Positions 42,436-51,027 of a stretch of 64,000 nucleotides of DNA are shown here, piece after piece (position 1 is the stretch's first letter; every line of letters begins with the position of its first letter). Where the stretch lies: assembly GCF_000308695.1 (NCBI RefSeq), contig NZ_BAGG01000011.1, positions 84,120 to 148,119 of the forward strand. The letters are read 5' to 3'. Below the pieces are notes generated by a model. That model was not told the DNA's origin. It saw only the letters and a list, made by a program, of their open reading frames with translations, and searched no databases. The translations under genes and the position numbers were made by a program. Source of the stretch: Nocardia takedensis NBRC 100417 (GTDB lineage Bacteria; Actinomycetota; Actinomycetes; Mycobacteriales; Mycobacteriaceae).

Positions 42436-43320
42436 ATGACCCGTTGGGACGCAACGAACATCCCCGATCAGAGCGGCCGGAGCTTCATCGTCACCGGCGC
42501 CAACAGCGGACTGGGCGCGGTCGCGGCCCGCGCACTCGGCAAAGCGGGAGCCGAGGTCGTGCTGGCCTGTCGCGACGTAGCCAAAGGCGAGAAGGTCGCC
42601 GCCGACATCGGCGCACGAGCCCGGGTGGCCCGCCTCGACCTCGCCGACCTGTCCTCGGTGCGCGAATTCGCCGCGGGCATCGAAGGCGCGCACGTATTGA
42701 TCAACAACGCGGGCATCATGGCCGTGCCGCTGGGCCGCACCGCCGACGGCTTCGAGCGGCAGATCGGCACCAACCACCTCGGCCCCTTCGCGCTCACCGG
42801 CCTGCTGCTGGACCGGATCGCCGAACGCGTGGTCACGGTGTCCAGCGGCGCGCACGCCGCGGGCAGCATCGATCTCGCCGACCTGAACTGGGAGCGGCGT
42901 CCCTACCGGCGCTGGCGCGCCTACGGCCAGTCCAAGCTGGCCAATCTGCTGTTCGCCTACGAATTGCAGCGCAGGCTCACCGCCGCGGGGTCGACCAAAC
43001 TGTCGGTCGCCGCGCACCCCGGCTACGCGGCCACCGAATTGCAGTCGCACACCGAATCCTTCCTGGACGCGCTGATGGGCGTCGGCAACCGGATCTTCGC
43101 CCAGAGCGCCGAGATGGGCGCGCTGCCCGAGTTGTACGCGGCGACCTCGCCGGAGGCGCAGGGCGGTGGCTACTACGGTCCCGGTTCGTTCGGCGGCCTG
43201 CGCGGCTACCCCGCGAAATCCGGGTCGACCAAGGAGTCGCGCGACGAGACGGTGGCCGCGGGGCTGTGGGAACTGTCGGAGAAACTCACCGGCGTGAGTT
43301 TCGCGCTGCCCACGCCCTGA
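42436..43320 (+). CDS. Short-chain dehydrogenase/reductase
   Basis: 294 residues from ATG 42436. Cofactor motif TGANSGLG (residues 20-27), CRD after beta-2, DLADLSSV, NNAGIM, catalytic Ser in TVSSGAHAAG and YGQSK. The pattern is that of retinol-dehydrogenase/WW-oxidoreductase-like SDRs preferring NADP(H); substrate unknown. A -10 TAGACT lies 6 nt before the ATG, indicating a leaderless mRNA. Next to a carboxymuconolactone-decarboxylase gene and close to an ECF41 sigma factor, a context in which oxidoreductases recur. Confidence 0.9.
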   Translation: MTRWDATNIPDQSGRSFIVTGANSGLGAVAARALGKAGAEVVLACRDVAKGEKVAADIGARARVARLDLADLSSVREFAAGIEGAHVLINNAGIMAVPLGRTADGFERQIGTNHLGPFALTGLLLDRIAERVVTVSSGAHAAGSIDLADLNWERRPYRRWRAYGQSKLANLLFAYELQRRLTAAGSTKLSVAAHPGYAATELQSHTESFLDALMGVGNRIFAQSAEMGALPELYAATSPEAQGGGYYGPGSFGGLRGYPAKSGSTKESRDETVAAGLWELSEKLTGVSFALPTP

Positions 43321-43327
43321 GCCGGTC

Positions 43328-43354
43328 TGTCACACTCGCGCCCGCCACGTCGTC
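43328..43354 (+). promoter_or_regulatory. ECF41-type promoter upstream of the CMD gene
   Basis: TGTCACA (43328-43334), exactly 16 bp, CGTC (43351-43354): the published ECF41 sigma promoter signature. It lies about 60 bp before the CMD-family start codon, and the ECF41 sigma gene is 1.9 kb downstream. Confidence 0.8.
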
Positions 43355-43413
43355 CTCTCTGTGAAAGCCCGAACGGCCCACACCGTTCGCGACATCGAGA
43401 GAGAAGGCACATC

Positions 43414-43884
43414 ATGGACGCGCGATTCGACTACTTCGGCAACGAGAACGGCGCGAAGTTCATCAAGCGCATCGGCAACGCCGGTCTGGTGGTGGACAAC
43501 TCGACGCTGCCCAAGACCACCCAGGAACTGGTCAAGCTGCGCGCCAGCCAGATCAACGGCTGCGGATTCTGCACCGACATGCACTCCAAGGACGCCCTGC
43601 ACGCGGGGGAGACGCAGACCAGGCTGAACCTGGTCGCGGCCTGGCGCGAGGCCACGGTCTTCACCGAACCCGAGCGCGCGGCCTTGGCGCTGACCGAGGA
43701 GGGCACCCGGTTGGCCGACGCCTCGCACGGTGTGAGCGATGACACGTGGGCGCAGGTCGACAAGCACTACGACGGTGACCGGATCGCGGCGTTGATCTCG
43801 CTGATCGCCCTGATCAACGCCTACAACCGGATGAATGTCATCGCCCGGACGCCCGCCGGTTCCTACCAGCCCGGCCAGTGGTGA
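43414..43884 (+). CDS. Carboxymuconolactone decarboxylase/AhpD-family protein
   Basis: 156 residues from ATG 43414 (GAGAGAAGG site). All-helical CMD fold with the redox CxxC-His motif INGCGFCTDMHSKDA (residues 49-63) as in AhpD-like peroxidases, plus VAAWREATVFTEPERAALALTE. Likely a thiol-dependent hydroperoxide-handling enzyme. It is the typical 'C' partner of ECF41 sigma factors (carboxymuconolactone decarboxylase, oxidoreductase, epimerase) and has the matching promoter. Confidence 0.92.
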   Translation: MDARFDYFGNENGAKFIKRIGNAGLVVDNSTLPKTTQELVKLRASQINGCGFCTDMHSKDALHAGETQTRLNLVAAWREATVFTEPERAALALTEEGTRLADASHGVSDDTWAQVDKHYDGDRIAALISLIALINAYNRMNVIARTPAGSYQPGQW

Positions 43885-43943
43885 CCGCGGGCGAGTACAC
43901 CCGTCCCGCCGACGTGGACGGGTGTGCTCGCCGGCGCGACTGG

Positions 43944-43949
43944 TACTGT
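43944..43949 (+). promoter_or_regulatory. -10 element of the aromatic leader
   Basis: TACTGT followed by 7 nt and the GTG at 43957: leaderless geometry. Confidence 0.55.
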
Positions 43950-43956
43950 GACCGAT

Positions 43957-44028
43957 GTGCAGCGCGTGTATTTCTGGTTTAGCAAGCCGGCCCCGGGTGG
44001 GCTGGTCTGCGGCAACCGCCTGCGCTGA
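43957..44028 (+). CDS. Leader peptide rich in aromatic residues, upstream of DAHP synthase
   Basis: 23 codons from GTG 43957 (alternative ATG 43955 in another frame). Residues 4-8 are V-Y-F-W-F: Tyr, Phe, Trp, Phe in a row, the end products of the pathway that DAHP synthase opens. Hairpins overlap its end and follow it. This is the layout of a ribosome-mediated attenuator sensing charged tRNA-Tyr/Phe/Trp; predicted leader peptides are known for actinobacterial aromatic genes. Confidence 0.75.
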   Translation: MQRVYFWFSKPAPGGLVCGNRLR

Positions 44029-44108
44029 CCACCACCCCGAGCCGGATTCGACCGGCTCGACGGGTTACAGGATTCCGTGGGTCGGCCCGAGAAAAAGGAA
44101 CCCCACGG
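43995..44108 (+). promoter_or_regulatory. Attenuator hairpins before DAHP synthase
   Basis: Composite stem GGGTGG/CCACCC (43995-44000/44032-44037) extended by GGTC/GACC (44004-44007/44027-44030) and enclosing GCGG/CCGC (44009-44012/44016-44019) covers the 3' half of the leader ORF. GAGCCGG/CCGGCTC (44039-44045/44052-44058) follows. CCGTGGG/CCCACGG (44075-44081/44102-44108) encloses the ribosome site AAGGA of the structural gene. Which hairpins are alternatives was not computed. Confidence 0.55.
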
Positions 44109-44110
44109 AC

Positions 44111-45202
44111 ATGACCACCGCAGCCGACGTCGACGCGCGGCATTCCGATCTCGACGACCAGCGCACCCTCAGTGTGAGCCCGTTACGCTCGCCCGCCGAG
44201 GTCCGTCGAGAGCATCCGATCACCGACAGCCTGGCCGACACCGTCCGCTCCGGACGCAAGGCCACCGTGAACGTCCTGGACGGAGCCGACGACCGCCTCA
44301 TGGTGATCGTCGGACCCTGTTCGGTCCACGACCCCGAAGCCGCCCTCGACTACGCCCGCCGCCTCGCTGCCGCGGCCGCCGAACTCGGTGACCGCCTGCA
44401 CGTGGTGATGCGCGTCTACTTCGAGAAGCCGCGCACCACGCTGGGCTGGAAGGGCCTGATCAACGATCCGCACCTGGACGGCTCGTTCGACGTCAACACC
44501 GGACTCGGCCTCGGGCGCAAACTGCTCGCCGACATCACCGCCCTCGGGCTGCCGGTGGCCTGCGAATTCCTCGATCCGATCACTCCGCAGTACATCGCGG
44601 ACCTGGTGTCCTACGGGGCGATCGGCGCGCGGACCGCGGCCAGCCAGGTGCACCGCCAGCTCAGCAGCGCGCTGTCGATGCCGGTGGGCATCAAGAACGG
44701 CACCGACGGCGACGTGCAGGTCGCGGTGGACGGCGTGCGCGCCGCGGCCGCCAGCCACGTCTTCCCCGGCACCGACCTCGACGGCCGTTCGGCGCTGATC
44801 CGCACCGCGGGCAACGCCGACTGCCACGTCATTTTGCGCGGCGGCACGTCGGGCGCCAACTACGACGCCGCCTCGGTGGCCGAGGCGTGCCTGCGCCTGG
44901 AGAAGTCCGGTCTGCGCCAGCGCGTCGTGATCGACGCCAGCCACGGCAACAGCAACAAGGACCACAACCGCCAGGTCGACGTGGTCACCGACGTCGCGGG
45001 ACGGATCGCCGAGGGCGACACCACCGTGGTCGGGGTGATGCTGGAGAGCTTCTTGGTCGCGGGCCGTCAGGATCTGACGCTCGGGCACGCCGCGGAGCTG
45101 ACCTACGGCCGGTCCATCACCGACGCCTGCCTGGACTGGGACACCACCGCCGAGCAGCTCACCCGCTTGGCCGAGGCGGTGCGTTCGCGCCGCGAGCGCT
45201 GA
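44111..45202 (+). CDS. aroG: 3-deoxy-7-phosphoheptulonate synthase (class I, AroFGH type)
   Basis: 363 residues from ATG 44111. Class I DAHP synthase motifs: MVIVGPCSVHDPEAALDYA, VMRVYFEKPRTTLGWKGLINDP, GIKNGTDGD, HVILRGG, VVIDASHGNSNKDH with the metal/substrate residues, and GVMLES. Condenses phosphoenolpyruvate and erythrose 4-phosphate, the first step to chorismate. Only the class I enzyme is seen here; actinobacteria often also have class II. Preceded by an aromatic leader peptide and hairpins, so supply-dependent attenuation is likely. It also feeds chorismate to the nearby salicylate synthase. Confidence 0.95.
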   Translation: MTTAADVDARHSDLDDQRTLSVSPLRSPAEVRREHPITDSLADTVRSGRKATVNVLDGADDRLMVIVGPCSVHDPEAALDYARRLAAAAAELGDRLHVVMRVYFEKPRTTLGWKGLINDPHLDGSFDVNTGLGLGRKLLADITALGLPVACEFLDPITPQYIADLVSYGAIGARTAASQVHRQLSSALSMPVGIKNGTDGDVQVAVDGVRAAAASHVFPGTDLDGRSALIRTAGNADCHVILRGGTSGANYDAASVAEACLRLEKSGLRQRVVIDASHGNSNKDHNRQVDVVTDVAGRIAEGDTTVVGVMLESFLVAGRQDLTLGHAAELTYGRSITDACLDWDTTAEQLTRLAEAVRSRRER

Positions 45203-45218
45203 GTCCGGCGCGGGTCGC

Positions 45219-45252
45219 CGCGAGGTCCGCGCGCGGGCGGGCGGACCTCGCG
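45219..45252 (+). terminator. Terminator after DAHP synthase
   Basis: 12-bp stem CGCGAGGTCCGC/GCGGACCTCGCG, 16 bp after the stop. Confidence 0.75.
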
Positions 45253-45285
45253 ACACCACGGTACGGGAGTGTATCGGCGGGACCG

Positions 45286-45291
45286 TACAAT
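45286..45291 (+). promoter_or_regulatory. -10 element of the leaderless ECF41 sigma gene
   Basis: TACAAT, 7 nt before the ATG at 45299; the only good start signal, no ribosome site in between. Confidence 0.65.
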
Positions 45292-45298
45292 CAGCTCG

Positions 45299-46216
45299 AT
45301 GGTTGCCGCGCTTCTCGCCGAATTGTTCGAATCTCATCGGGCACACTTGCTTTCCGTCGCGTATCGCATGACGGGCAGCGTCGGCGACGCCGAGGACGCG
45401 GTGCAGGAGAGCTGGCTGCGGCTGGCGGGCGTGCACCAGTCCGAGGTCGAGGATCTGCGCGCCTGGTTGACGGTGGCGGTGAGCCGCATCTGCGTCGAGC
45501 ACCTACGCACGGCGGCGACGCGCCGCGAAAGCTATGTCGGGCAGTGGTTGCCGGAGCCGGTGGTGACCGGTACCGCGCCCGCGCCGTTCCCCGATCCGTT
45601 CGCGTTGATCACCCGGGATCCGCGGTGCCGGATGGCGGAACTGGTTGCCCTGGACGCGTTGACGCCCGAGCAGCGGGTGTCCTACGTGCTGTACGAGGGG
45701 CTTTCGCTGCCGTTCGAGGAGGTCGCCGAGATCCTGGGCATCTCGGTGCGGGGAGCCTGGGCGGGGGTGACGCGCGCCCGGGAGGTGCTCGCGGCGGTCG
45801 CGCTGCCGGTCTCCGACACCGAGCACGAGACGGCGGTGCGGCGTCTGCTGCTGGCGCTGGCCTCCGGTGAGTTGTTCCGGGTGGTCGCGGCGCTGCATCG
45901 GGACGCGGTGCTGATCGGCGACGCCAACGGCACCACCTCGACGGCGGTCAACATCGTGGGCGGGGCGGAGTCGGTGGCGCGGTTCATGCTCGCGCTGGTG
46001 CATCGCTACGGTCTCGGGGACACCGAGGACGCGGCCACCCGGTACCGGTTCGCCACGGTGAACGGGCAATTGGGGGTGGTGATGAATTCGGACGCGGAGA
46101 TCTTCGAGCAGGCGTGGTATCCCGCGCGGGTGATCGGATTCACGGTACGTGACGGATCGGTCTGGGGCACTTACGATCACGCGAATCCGGCGAAGCTGTC
46201 GGGCGTGCGGCTGTGA
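45299..46216 (+). CDS. ECF41-family RNA polymerase sigma factor with SnoaL-like tail
   Basis: 305 residues from ATG 45299. Sigma2 region (LFESHRAHLLSVAYRMTGSVGDAEDAVQESWLRLA), the ECF41 linker motif WLPEPV near residue 86, sigma4 (LTPEQRVSYVLYEGLSLPFEEVAEILGISVRGAWAGVTRARE) and a C-terminal SnoaL/NTF2-like domain (about 180-305) ending with NPAKLSGV, the conserved NPxKL element. In ECF41 the fused C-terminal domain replaces an anti-sigma factor. No anti-sigma gene is adjacent. Presumed target: the CMD-family gene upstream, which carries the cognate promoter; no such promoter is seen before this gene itself. Confidence 0.92.
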   Translation: MVAALLAELFESHRAHLLSVAYRMTGSVGDAEDAVQESWLRLAGVHQSEVEDLRAWLTVAVSRICVEHLRTAATRRESYVGQWLPEPVVTGTAPAPFPDPFALITRDPRCRMAELVALDALTPEQRVSYVLYEGLSLPFEEVAEILGISVRGAWAGVTRAREVLAAVALPVSDTEHETAVRRLLLALASGELFRVVAALHRDAVLIGDANGTTSTAVNIVGGAESVARFMLALVHRYGLGDTEDAATRYRFATVNGQLGVVMNSDAEIFEQAWYPARVIGFTVRDGSVWGTYDHANPAKLSGVRL

Positions 46217-46220
46217 GGCG

Positions 46221-46255
46221 GGGCCAGGCCGGACCCTCATCGGCCGGCCTGGCCC
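46221..46255. terminator. Bidirectional terminator after the sigma factor gene
   Basis: 12-bp stem GGGCCAGGCCGG/CCGGCCTGGCCC between convergent genes. Confidence 0.75.
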
Positions 46256-46264
46256 GCGTACTCG

Positions 46265-46471
46265 TTACGGGAAGGTCGAACCGGTGAACCAGTCGCCGGT
46301 GGAGGAGCCCGTGCCGTGATTGCCGGTGCTGGAACCGGTGAAGAAATCGCCGGTGGAGGAGCCGGTGAAGAAGTCGCCGACATCCTGGACGGCGTTGCGG
46401 ACGAACCCTAGTACCGTTCCGGCGACCTCCGACGCGGCCGGTTGCAGTAACAGGTCCAAATACGAGGCCAT
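46265..46471 (-). CDS. 68-aa protein with tandem FTGSSTGD repeats
   Basis: MASYLDLLLQPAASEVAGTV forms an amphipathic helix region, followed from residue 33 by DFFTGSSTG, DFFTGSSTG, NHGTGSSTG, DWFTGSTFP: a ten-residue period repeated almost four times. Good ribosome site AAGGGG 5-6 nt before the ATG. No signal peptide recognised. May be a small secreted or surface-associated peptide; function unknown. Confidence 0.6.
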   Translation of the reverse strand: MASYLDLLLQPAASEVAGTVLGFVRNAVQDVGDFFTGSSTGDFFTGSSTGNHGTGSSTGDWFTGSTFP

Positions 46472-46651
46472 GAGCGCCCCTTCCGGGATTTCCGTCGCCG
46501 GGGCGACGGCTATGTGAGGTAGAACACGGCGAGGCTAGCTGTCCATGGGAGAACGCACAACCGCCCAGGTAGAAGCCCTGATTCCGAAGTGAAACATAGC
46601 CTTTCGCTATCTAATGGCAACTTTGGTGACCGCTGGGCTACTCTCCGGGGT

Positions 46652-47833
46652 ATGCCTCCGCATCACCCGACAGTGGACCGTCTGCGCCCGTTCTCCTCGA
46701 CGATCTTCGCCGAAATGACCGAACTCGCCCTCCGGCACGGCGCGGTCAACCTGGGGCAGGGCTTCCCCGACACCGACGGCCCGGCGCGCATGCTCGAAGT
46801 CGCGAGGGAGGCCATCGCCGAGGGCCTCAACCAGTACCCGCCCGGACGCGGCATGCCGGTGCTGCGCCGCGCCGTCGCCGCGGATCGCGCCCGCCGCTAC
46901 GGCACCGCCTACGACCCCGACACCGAGGTGCTGGTCACCGTCGGAGCGACCGAGGCGATCAGCGCCGCCCTGCTCGGGTTGGTCGAACCCGGCAGCGAAG
47001 TCGTCCTCATCGAGCCCTACTACGACTCCTACGCCGCCGCCGTCGCCTTGGCGGGCGCGCACCGGCGCACCGCGCGCCTGGTCCCCGACGGCGACGGATT
47101 CGTCCTGGACATCGACAGCCTGCGCGCCGCCGTCACCCCGGCCACCCGGATGATCGTGGTCAACTCCCCGCACAATCCCACCGGTACCGTCCTCGGCCGT
47201 GCGGATCTCACCGCCATCGCCGAGATCGCCTGCGCCAACGACCTTCTCGTACTCGCCGACGAGGTCTACGAGCACCTGGTCTTCGACGGCGTCGACCATG
47301 TCAGCATCGCCACGCTGCCGGGAATGGCCGAACGCACCGTCGTCGTCTCCAGCGCCGCCAAGACCTTCAGCGTCACGGGATGGAAGACGGGATGGGCCTG
47401 CGCGCCCGCGCCGCTCATCGACGGCGTGCTCGCGGCCAAACAGTTCATGACCTTCGTCGCGGGCGGCCCCTTCCAACCCGCGGTGGCCTACGCGCTGGAC
47501 AACGAACTCGACTGGGTGGGCCGGCTGCGGGACACGCTGTCGGACCGCAGGATTCGGCTGGCCTCCGCGCTGGCCGACACCGGCTTCGACGTGAAAGCCA
47601 GTGCGGGCGGCTATTTCGTCTGCGCCGACGCGGGCGCGCTCGGGGCCGAGGATGGCCTGGAGTTCTGCCGGGAACTGCCGCGCCGCCTCGGGGTGGCCGC
47701 GGTCCCCGTCAGCGTGTTCGCCGACGACAAGGCCGCGTGGAGCACGCTGGTGCGATTCACCTTCTGCAAGCGCGACGAAACGCTGGACGAGGGCGTCCGC
47801 AGGCTCCGGGCCGGAGTCGAGGCCACCCGCTGA
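46652..47833 (+). CDS. dapC: N-succinyldiaminopimelate aminotransferase DapC-like
   Basis: 393 residues from ATG 46652, leaderless geometry (TACTCT, 7 nt). Fold-type I PLP aminotransferase: VNLGQGFPDTDGP, NQYPPGRGMPVLR, VTVGATEAISAALL, the PLP-ring Asn in VNSPHNPTGTVL, DEVYEHLVFDG and the Schiff-base Lys in SSAAKTFSVTGWKTGW. The position upstream of the XPB block matches Rv0858c (DapC), which acts in lysine and meso-diaminopimelate synthesis. Related kynurenine aminotransferase-like activity is an alternative. Confidence 0.85.
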   Translation: MPPHHPTVDRLRPFSSTIFAEMTELALRHGAVNLGQGFPDTDGPARMLEVAREAIAEGLNQYPPGRGMPVLRRAVAADRARRYGTAYDPDTEVLVTVGATEAISAALLGLVEPGSEVVLIEPYYDSYAAAVALAGAHRRTARLVPDGDGFVLDIDSLRAAVTPATRMIVVNSPHNPTGTVLGRADLTAIAEIACANDLLVLADEVYEHLVFDGVDHVSIATLPGMAERTVVVSSAAKTFSVTGWKTGWACAPAPLIDGVLAAKQFMTFVAGGPFQPAVAYALDNELDWVGRLRDTLSDRRIRLASALADTGFDVKASAGGYFVCADAGALGAEDGLEFCRELPRRLGVAAVPVSVFADDKAAWSTLVRFTFCKRDETLDEGVRRLRAGVEATR

Positions 47834-47887
47834 ACCCGCGCGCGGAACCTGACAGAAGATGTCCGGTTCCGCTGCGACGATCACCGT

Positions 47888-48451
47888 ATGACCAGAACGC
47901 GCTACTACACCGCCACCACCCTCGACGGGTTCATCGCCGACCCGGACAACTCGCTGGACTGGCTGTTCGCCGTGGACAACGACGGCGCGACCGACACCGA
48001 CTTCCAGCGTTTCTTCGGCACGGTCGGCGCGCTGTGCATGGGCGCGACCACCTACGAATGGGTGCGCGAGCACCAGGACGAGGCGAACTGGGCCGAGGCG
48101 TACGGCGACACCCCCGCCTGGGTGTTCACCCACCGCGACCTACCCGCCATCCCCGGGGCGAACCTGCGGTTCGTCGCCGGCGCGGTGGAACCGGTGCACC
48201 GGGACATGGCCGCGGCGGCCGGCGCCGAGCGCGACATCTGGGTGGTCGGCGGCGGTGAACTGGCGGGCGCGTTCGCCGACGCCGGACTGCTCGACGAGCT
48301 CATCGTCAGTGTCGCGCCCGCAACGCTCGGCGCGGGCGCGCCGCTGCTGCCCCGGCGGATCATGCCCGACCGCCTGAAGCTGACCGAGGTCGAGCGGATC
48401 GGGCAGTTCGCCCAGCTCACCTACAGTCTGACCGGTTCCGCCTCCGACTGA
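47888..48451 (+). CDS. Dihydrofolate reductase-family (RibD C-terminal-like) protein
   Basis: 187 residues. RTRYYTATTLDGFIADPDNSLDWL at the N-terminus, MGATTYEWV, VFTHRD, DIWVVGGGELAGAFADAGLLDELIVSVAP and the C-terminal strand. These are NADPH-fold features of the YyaP/YwjB-type DHFR-like family, which is distinct from true FolA. Substrate unknown. Convergent with lysE 7 bp away. Confidence 0.85.
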   Translation: MTRTRYYTATTLDGFIADPDNSLDWLFAVDNDGATDTDFQRFFGTVGALCMGATTYEWVREHQDEANWAEAYGDTPAWVFTHRDLPAIPGANLRFVAGAVEPVHRDMAAAAGAERDIWVVGGGELAGAFADAGLLDELIVSVAPATLGAGAPLLPRRIMPDRLKLTEVERIGQFAQLTYSLTGSASD

Positions 48452-48458
48452 GTCCGGT

Positions 48459-49103
48459 TCAGGCCGGCACCGGGCGCGCTCGGTCGGTGGCCAGCAGCAT
48501 GGCGATCGCACCGAGCGCGGTTCCCATCACCCATCGCTGCGCCCGCGCCCACAGTGGACGGTGGGTCAGGAATTCCGCGACCGTGCCCGCGCCGAGCACG
48601 ATCAGCCCGTTCACCGTCAACGCCACGGCGATCTGCACCGCCCCGAGGGCGAGGCTCTGCGCCCACACCGACCCGGCCGCCGGGCTGACGAACTGCGGGA
48701 TCAGCGCCATGTACATGATCGCGATCTTCGGGTTCAGCAGATTCGTGAGCAGGCCCATCCCGAACAGTCGCCGCGCCGGGTCCGCGGGCAGCGTCCGGGC
48801 GGCGAACAGCGGGTCGCCGCCCGGACGCACCGCCCGCCAGGCCAGCCACAGCAGGTAGGCCGCGCCCGCCAGTTTCAACGCCAGGTACAGGCCCGGAATC
48901 ACGGCGAAGACCGCCGTGATTCCCGCCGTCGCGGCCGCCAGGTACACCGCGAAACCGGCCGCGACCCCCGCCAGCGAGATCAGGCCCGCCCGCCTGCCCT
49001 GCGACACCGTGCGCGAGACCAGGTACATCATGTTCGGACCCGGGGTCAGCACCATGCCCAGTGCCGCCGCGCCCACGCCCACTACCGCCGCCGTCTCGAT
49101 CAT
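48459..49103 (-). CDS. LysE/RhtB-family amino acid exporter
   Basis: 214 residues from ATG 49103. Six hydrophobic segments; family signature TPGPNMMYLVSRTVSQGRRAGLISLAGVAAG near residues 20-50 and GLLTNLLNPKIAIMYMALIPQFV in the second half. Exports amino acids or small metabolites; substrate not predictable. No LysG-type regulator is beside it. Confidence 0.88.
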   Translation of the reverse strand: MIETAAVVGVGAAALGMVLTPGPNMMYLVSRTVSQGRRAGLISLAGVAAGFAVYLAAATAGITAVFAVIPGLYLALKLAGAAYLLWLAWRAVRPGGDPLFAARTLPADPARRLFGMGLLTNLLNPKIAIMYMALIPQFVSPAAGSVWAQSLALGAVQIAVALTVNGLIVLGAGTVAEFLTHRPLWARAQRWVMGTALGAIAMLLATDRARPVPA

Positions 49104-49328
49104 GCTTCCATCGTCACCGACGCGGCCGCTCCGGTCTCGGTCCAGTCGAGGATCGCCGGCCTGCCGGGCCGGGCGCGGCGGGCAGGAACAAATCGGAGCC
49201 CGTTCGCGCTGGTAACCGGGGAGCGGGCGCGGGGGAGGCCGACCGGTTCGTCGGTGGGTTCGGGGACAATGGCGCGAGACCGGCGCCGCGGGCGAACCAC
49301 GCGCCGCCGTGGAAGACGAGGAGAGACT

Positions 49329-50987
49329 GTGACCGACGGTCCGCTGATCGTGCAGAGTGACAAGACGCTGTTGTTGGAGATCGACCACGAATCCTCCGAC
49401 GTGGCGCGCCAGGCCATCGCGCCGTTCGCCGAACTCGAGCGCGCGCCCGAACACGTGCACACCTACCGGGTCACCCCGCTGGCGCTGTGGAACGCGCGCG
49501 CGGCGGGTCACGACGCCGAACAGGTCGTCGACGCGCTGGTCACCCATTCGCGCTACGCCGTGCCCCAACCGCTGCTGGTCGACATCGTCGACACCATGGC
49601 CCGCTACGGCCGCCTGCAACTGGTCAAACACCCCGCGCACGGGTTGACGCTGGTCAGCCTGGACCGCGCGGTGCTCGAGGAGGTGCTGCGCCACAAGAAG
49701 ATCGCCCCGATGCTCGGCGCCCGCATCGATGAGGACACCGTGCAGGTGCATCCGTCCGAGCGCGGCCGCATCAAGCAGATGCTGCTGAAGATCGGCTGGC
49801 CCGCCGAGGATCTGGCCGGGTACGTCGACGGTGAGGCGCACGCGATCGACCTCGACTACGAGGGCGGGCACTGGGAGTTGCGCGACTACCAGCAGATGGC
49901 CGCCGACTCGTTCTGGGCGGGCGGTTCGGGCGTGGTGGTGCTGCCGTGCGGCGCGGGTAAGACGATGGTCGGCGCGGCGGCGATGGCCCAGGCCAAGGCG
50001 ACGACGTTGATCCTGGTCACCAACACCGTCGCGGGCAGGCAGTGGCGGCGCGAACTGCTCGCGCGCACGTCGCTGACCGAGGAGGAGATCGGCGAGTACT
50101 CCGGTGAGCGCAAGGAGATCCGCCCGGTCACCATCGCCACCTACCAGGTGATCACCCGCCGCACCAAGGGCGAGTACAAGCATCTGGAGTTGTTCGACAG
50201 CCGCGACTGGGGTCTGGTCATCTACGACGAGGTGCATCTGCTGCCCGCGCCGGTCTTCCGGATGACCGCCGATCTGCAATCGCGCCGCCGCCTCGGACTG
50301 ACCGCCACGCTGGTCCGCGAGGACGGCCGCGAGGGCGACGTGTTCTCGCTGATCGGCCCCAAGCGCTACGACGCGCCGTGGAAGGACATCGAGGCGCAGG
50401 GCTGGATCGCCCCGGCCGACTGCGTCGAGGTGCGGGTCACCTTGACCGACGCCGAGCGGATGGCCTACGCGACCGCCGAACCGGAGGAGCGCTACAAGCT
50501 GTGCTCGACCGCGCGCACCAAGATCGCGGTGGTCGAATCGATCCTGGACCGGCACCGCCAGGCGCCGACGCTGGTGATCGGCGCGTACCTCGATCAGCTC
50601 GACGAGTTGGGCGCGGCGTTGAACGCTCCGGTGATCCAGGGCTCGACCAAGACCAAGGAGCGCGAGGAACTGTTCGACGCGTTCCGGCGTGGGGAGATCC
50701 CCGTGCTGGTGGTGAGCAAGGTCGCGAACTTCTCCATCGATCTGCCCGAAGCCTCGGTAGCGGTGCAGGTTTCGGGTACGTTCGGTTCTCGTCAGGAAGA
50801 GGCGCAGCGGCTGGGTCGGCTGCTGCGGCCCAAACACGACGGGGGGCAGGCCCACTTCTACTCGGTGGTCGCGCGGGACACACTCGATGCCGAATACGCC
50901 GCGCACCGCCAGCGTTTCCTCGCCGAACAGGGTTACGCCTACCGCATCACCGATGCCGACGACCTGCTCGGACCGGCCATCGGATAA
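49329..50987 (+). CDS. XPB/Rad25-family DNA helicase
   Basis: 552 residues from GTG 49329 (GAGGAGAG site). N-terminal damage-recognition-like domain (1-165), Walker A LPCGAGKT near residue 205, Walker B DEVH, motif III LTATLVRED, and the SF2 C-terminal motif EEAQRLGRLLRPK. 3'-5' helicase related to eukaryotic TFIIH XPB and M. tuberculosis Rv0861c. In Mtb its partner region encodes Rv0862c, whose homologue is at 55144-57438. Orientation differs from Mtb, so the block is rearranged. Confidence 0.95.
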   Translation: MTDGPLIVQSDKTLLLEIDHESSDVARQAIAPFAELERAPEHVHTYRVTPLALWNARAAGHDAEQVVDALVTHSRYAVPQPLLVDIVDTMARYGRLQLVKHPAHGLTLVSLDRAVLEEVLRHKKIAPMLGARIDEDTVQVHPSERGRIKQMLLKIGWPAEDLAGYVDGEAHAIDLDYEGGHWELRDYQQMAADSFWAGGSGVVVLPCGAGKTMVGAAAMAQAKATTLILVTNTVAGRQWRRELLARTSLTEEEIGEYSGERKEIRPVTIATYQVITRRTKGEYKHLELFDSRDWGLVIYDEVHLLPAPVFRMTADLQSRRRLGLTATLVREDGREGDVFSLIGPKRYDAPWKDIEAQGWIAPADCVEVRVTLTDAERMAYATAEPEERYKLCSTARTKIAVVESILDRHRQAPTLVIGAYLDQLDELGAALNAPVIQGSTKTKEREELFDAFRRGEIPVLVVSKVANFSIDLPEASVAVQVSGTFGSRQEEAQRLGRLLRPKHDGGQAHFYSVVARDTLDAEYAAHRQRFLAEQGYAYRITDADDLLGPAIG

Positions 50988-51027
50988 GCGGAGGCGATCC
51001 CTCCACAACGTGTGCTAGGAATTGGAT

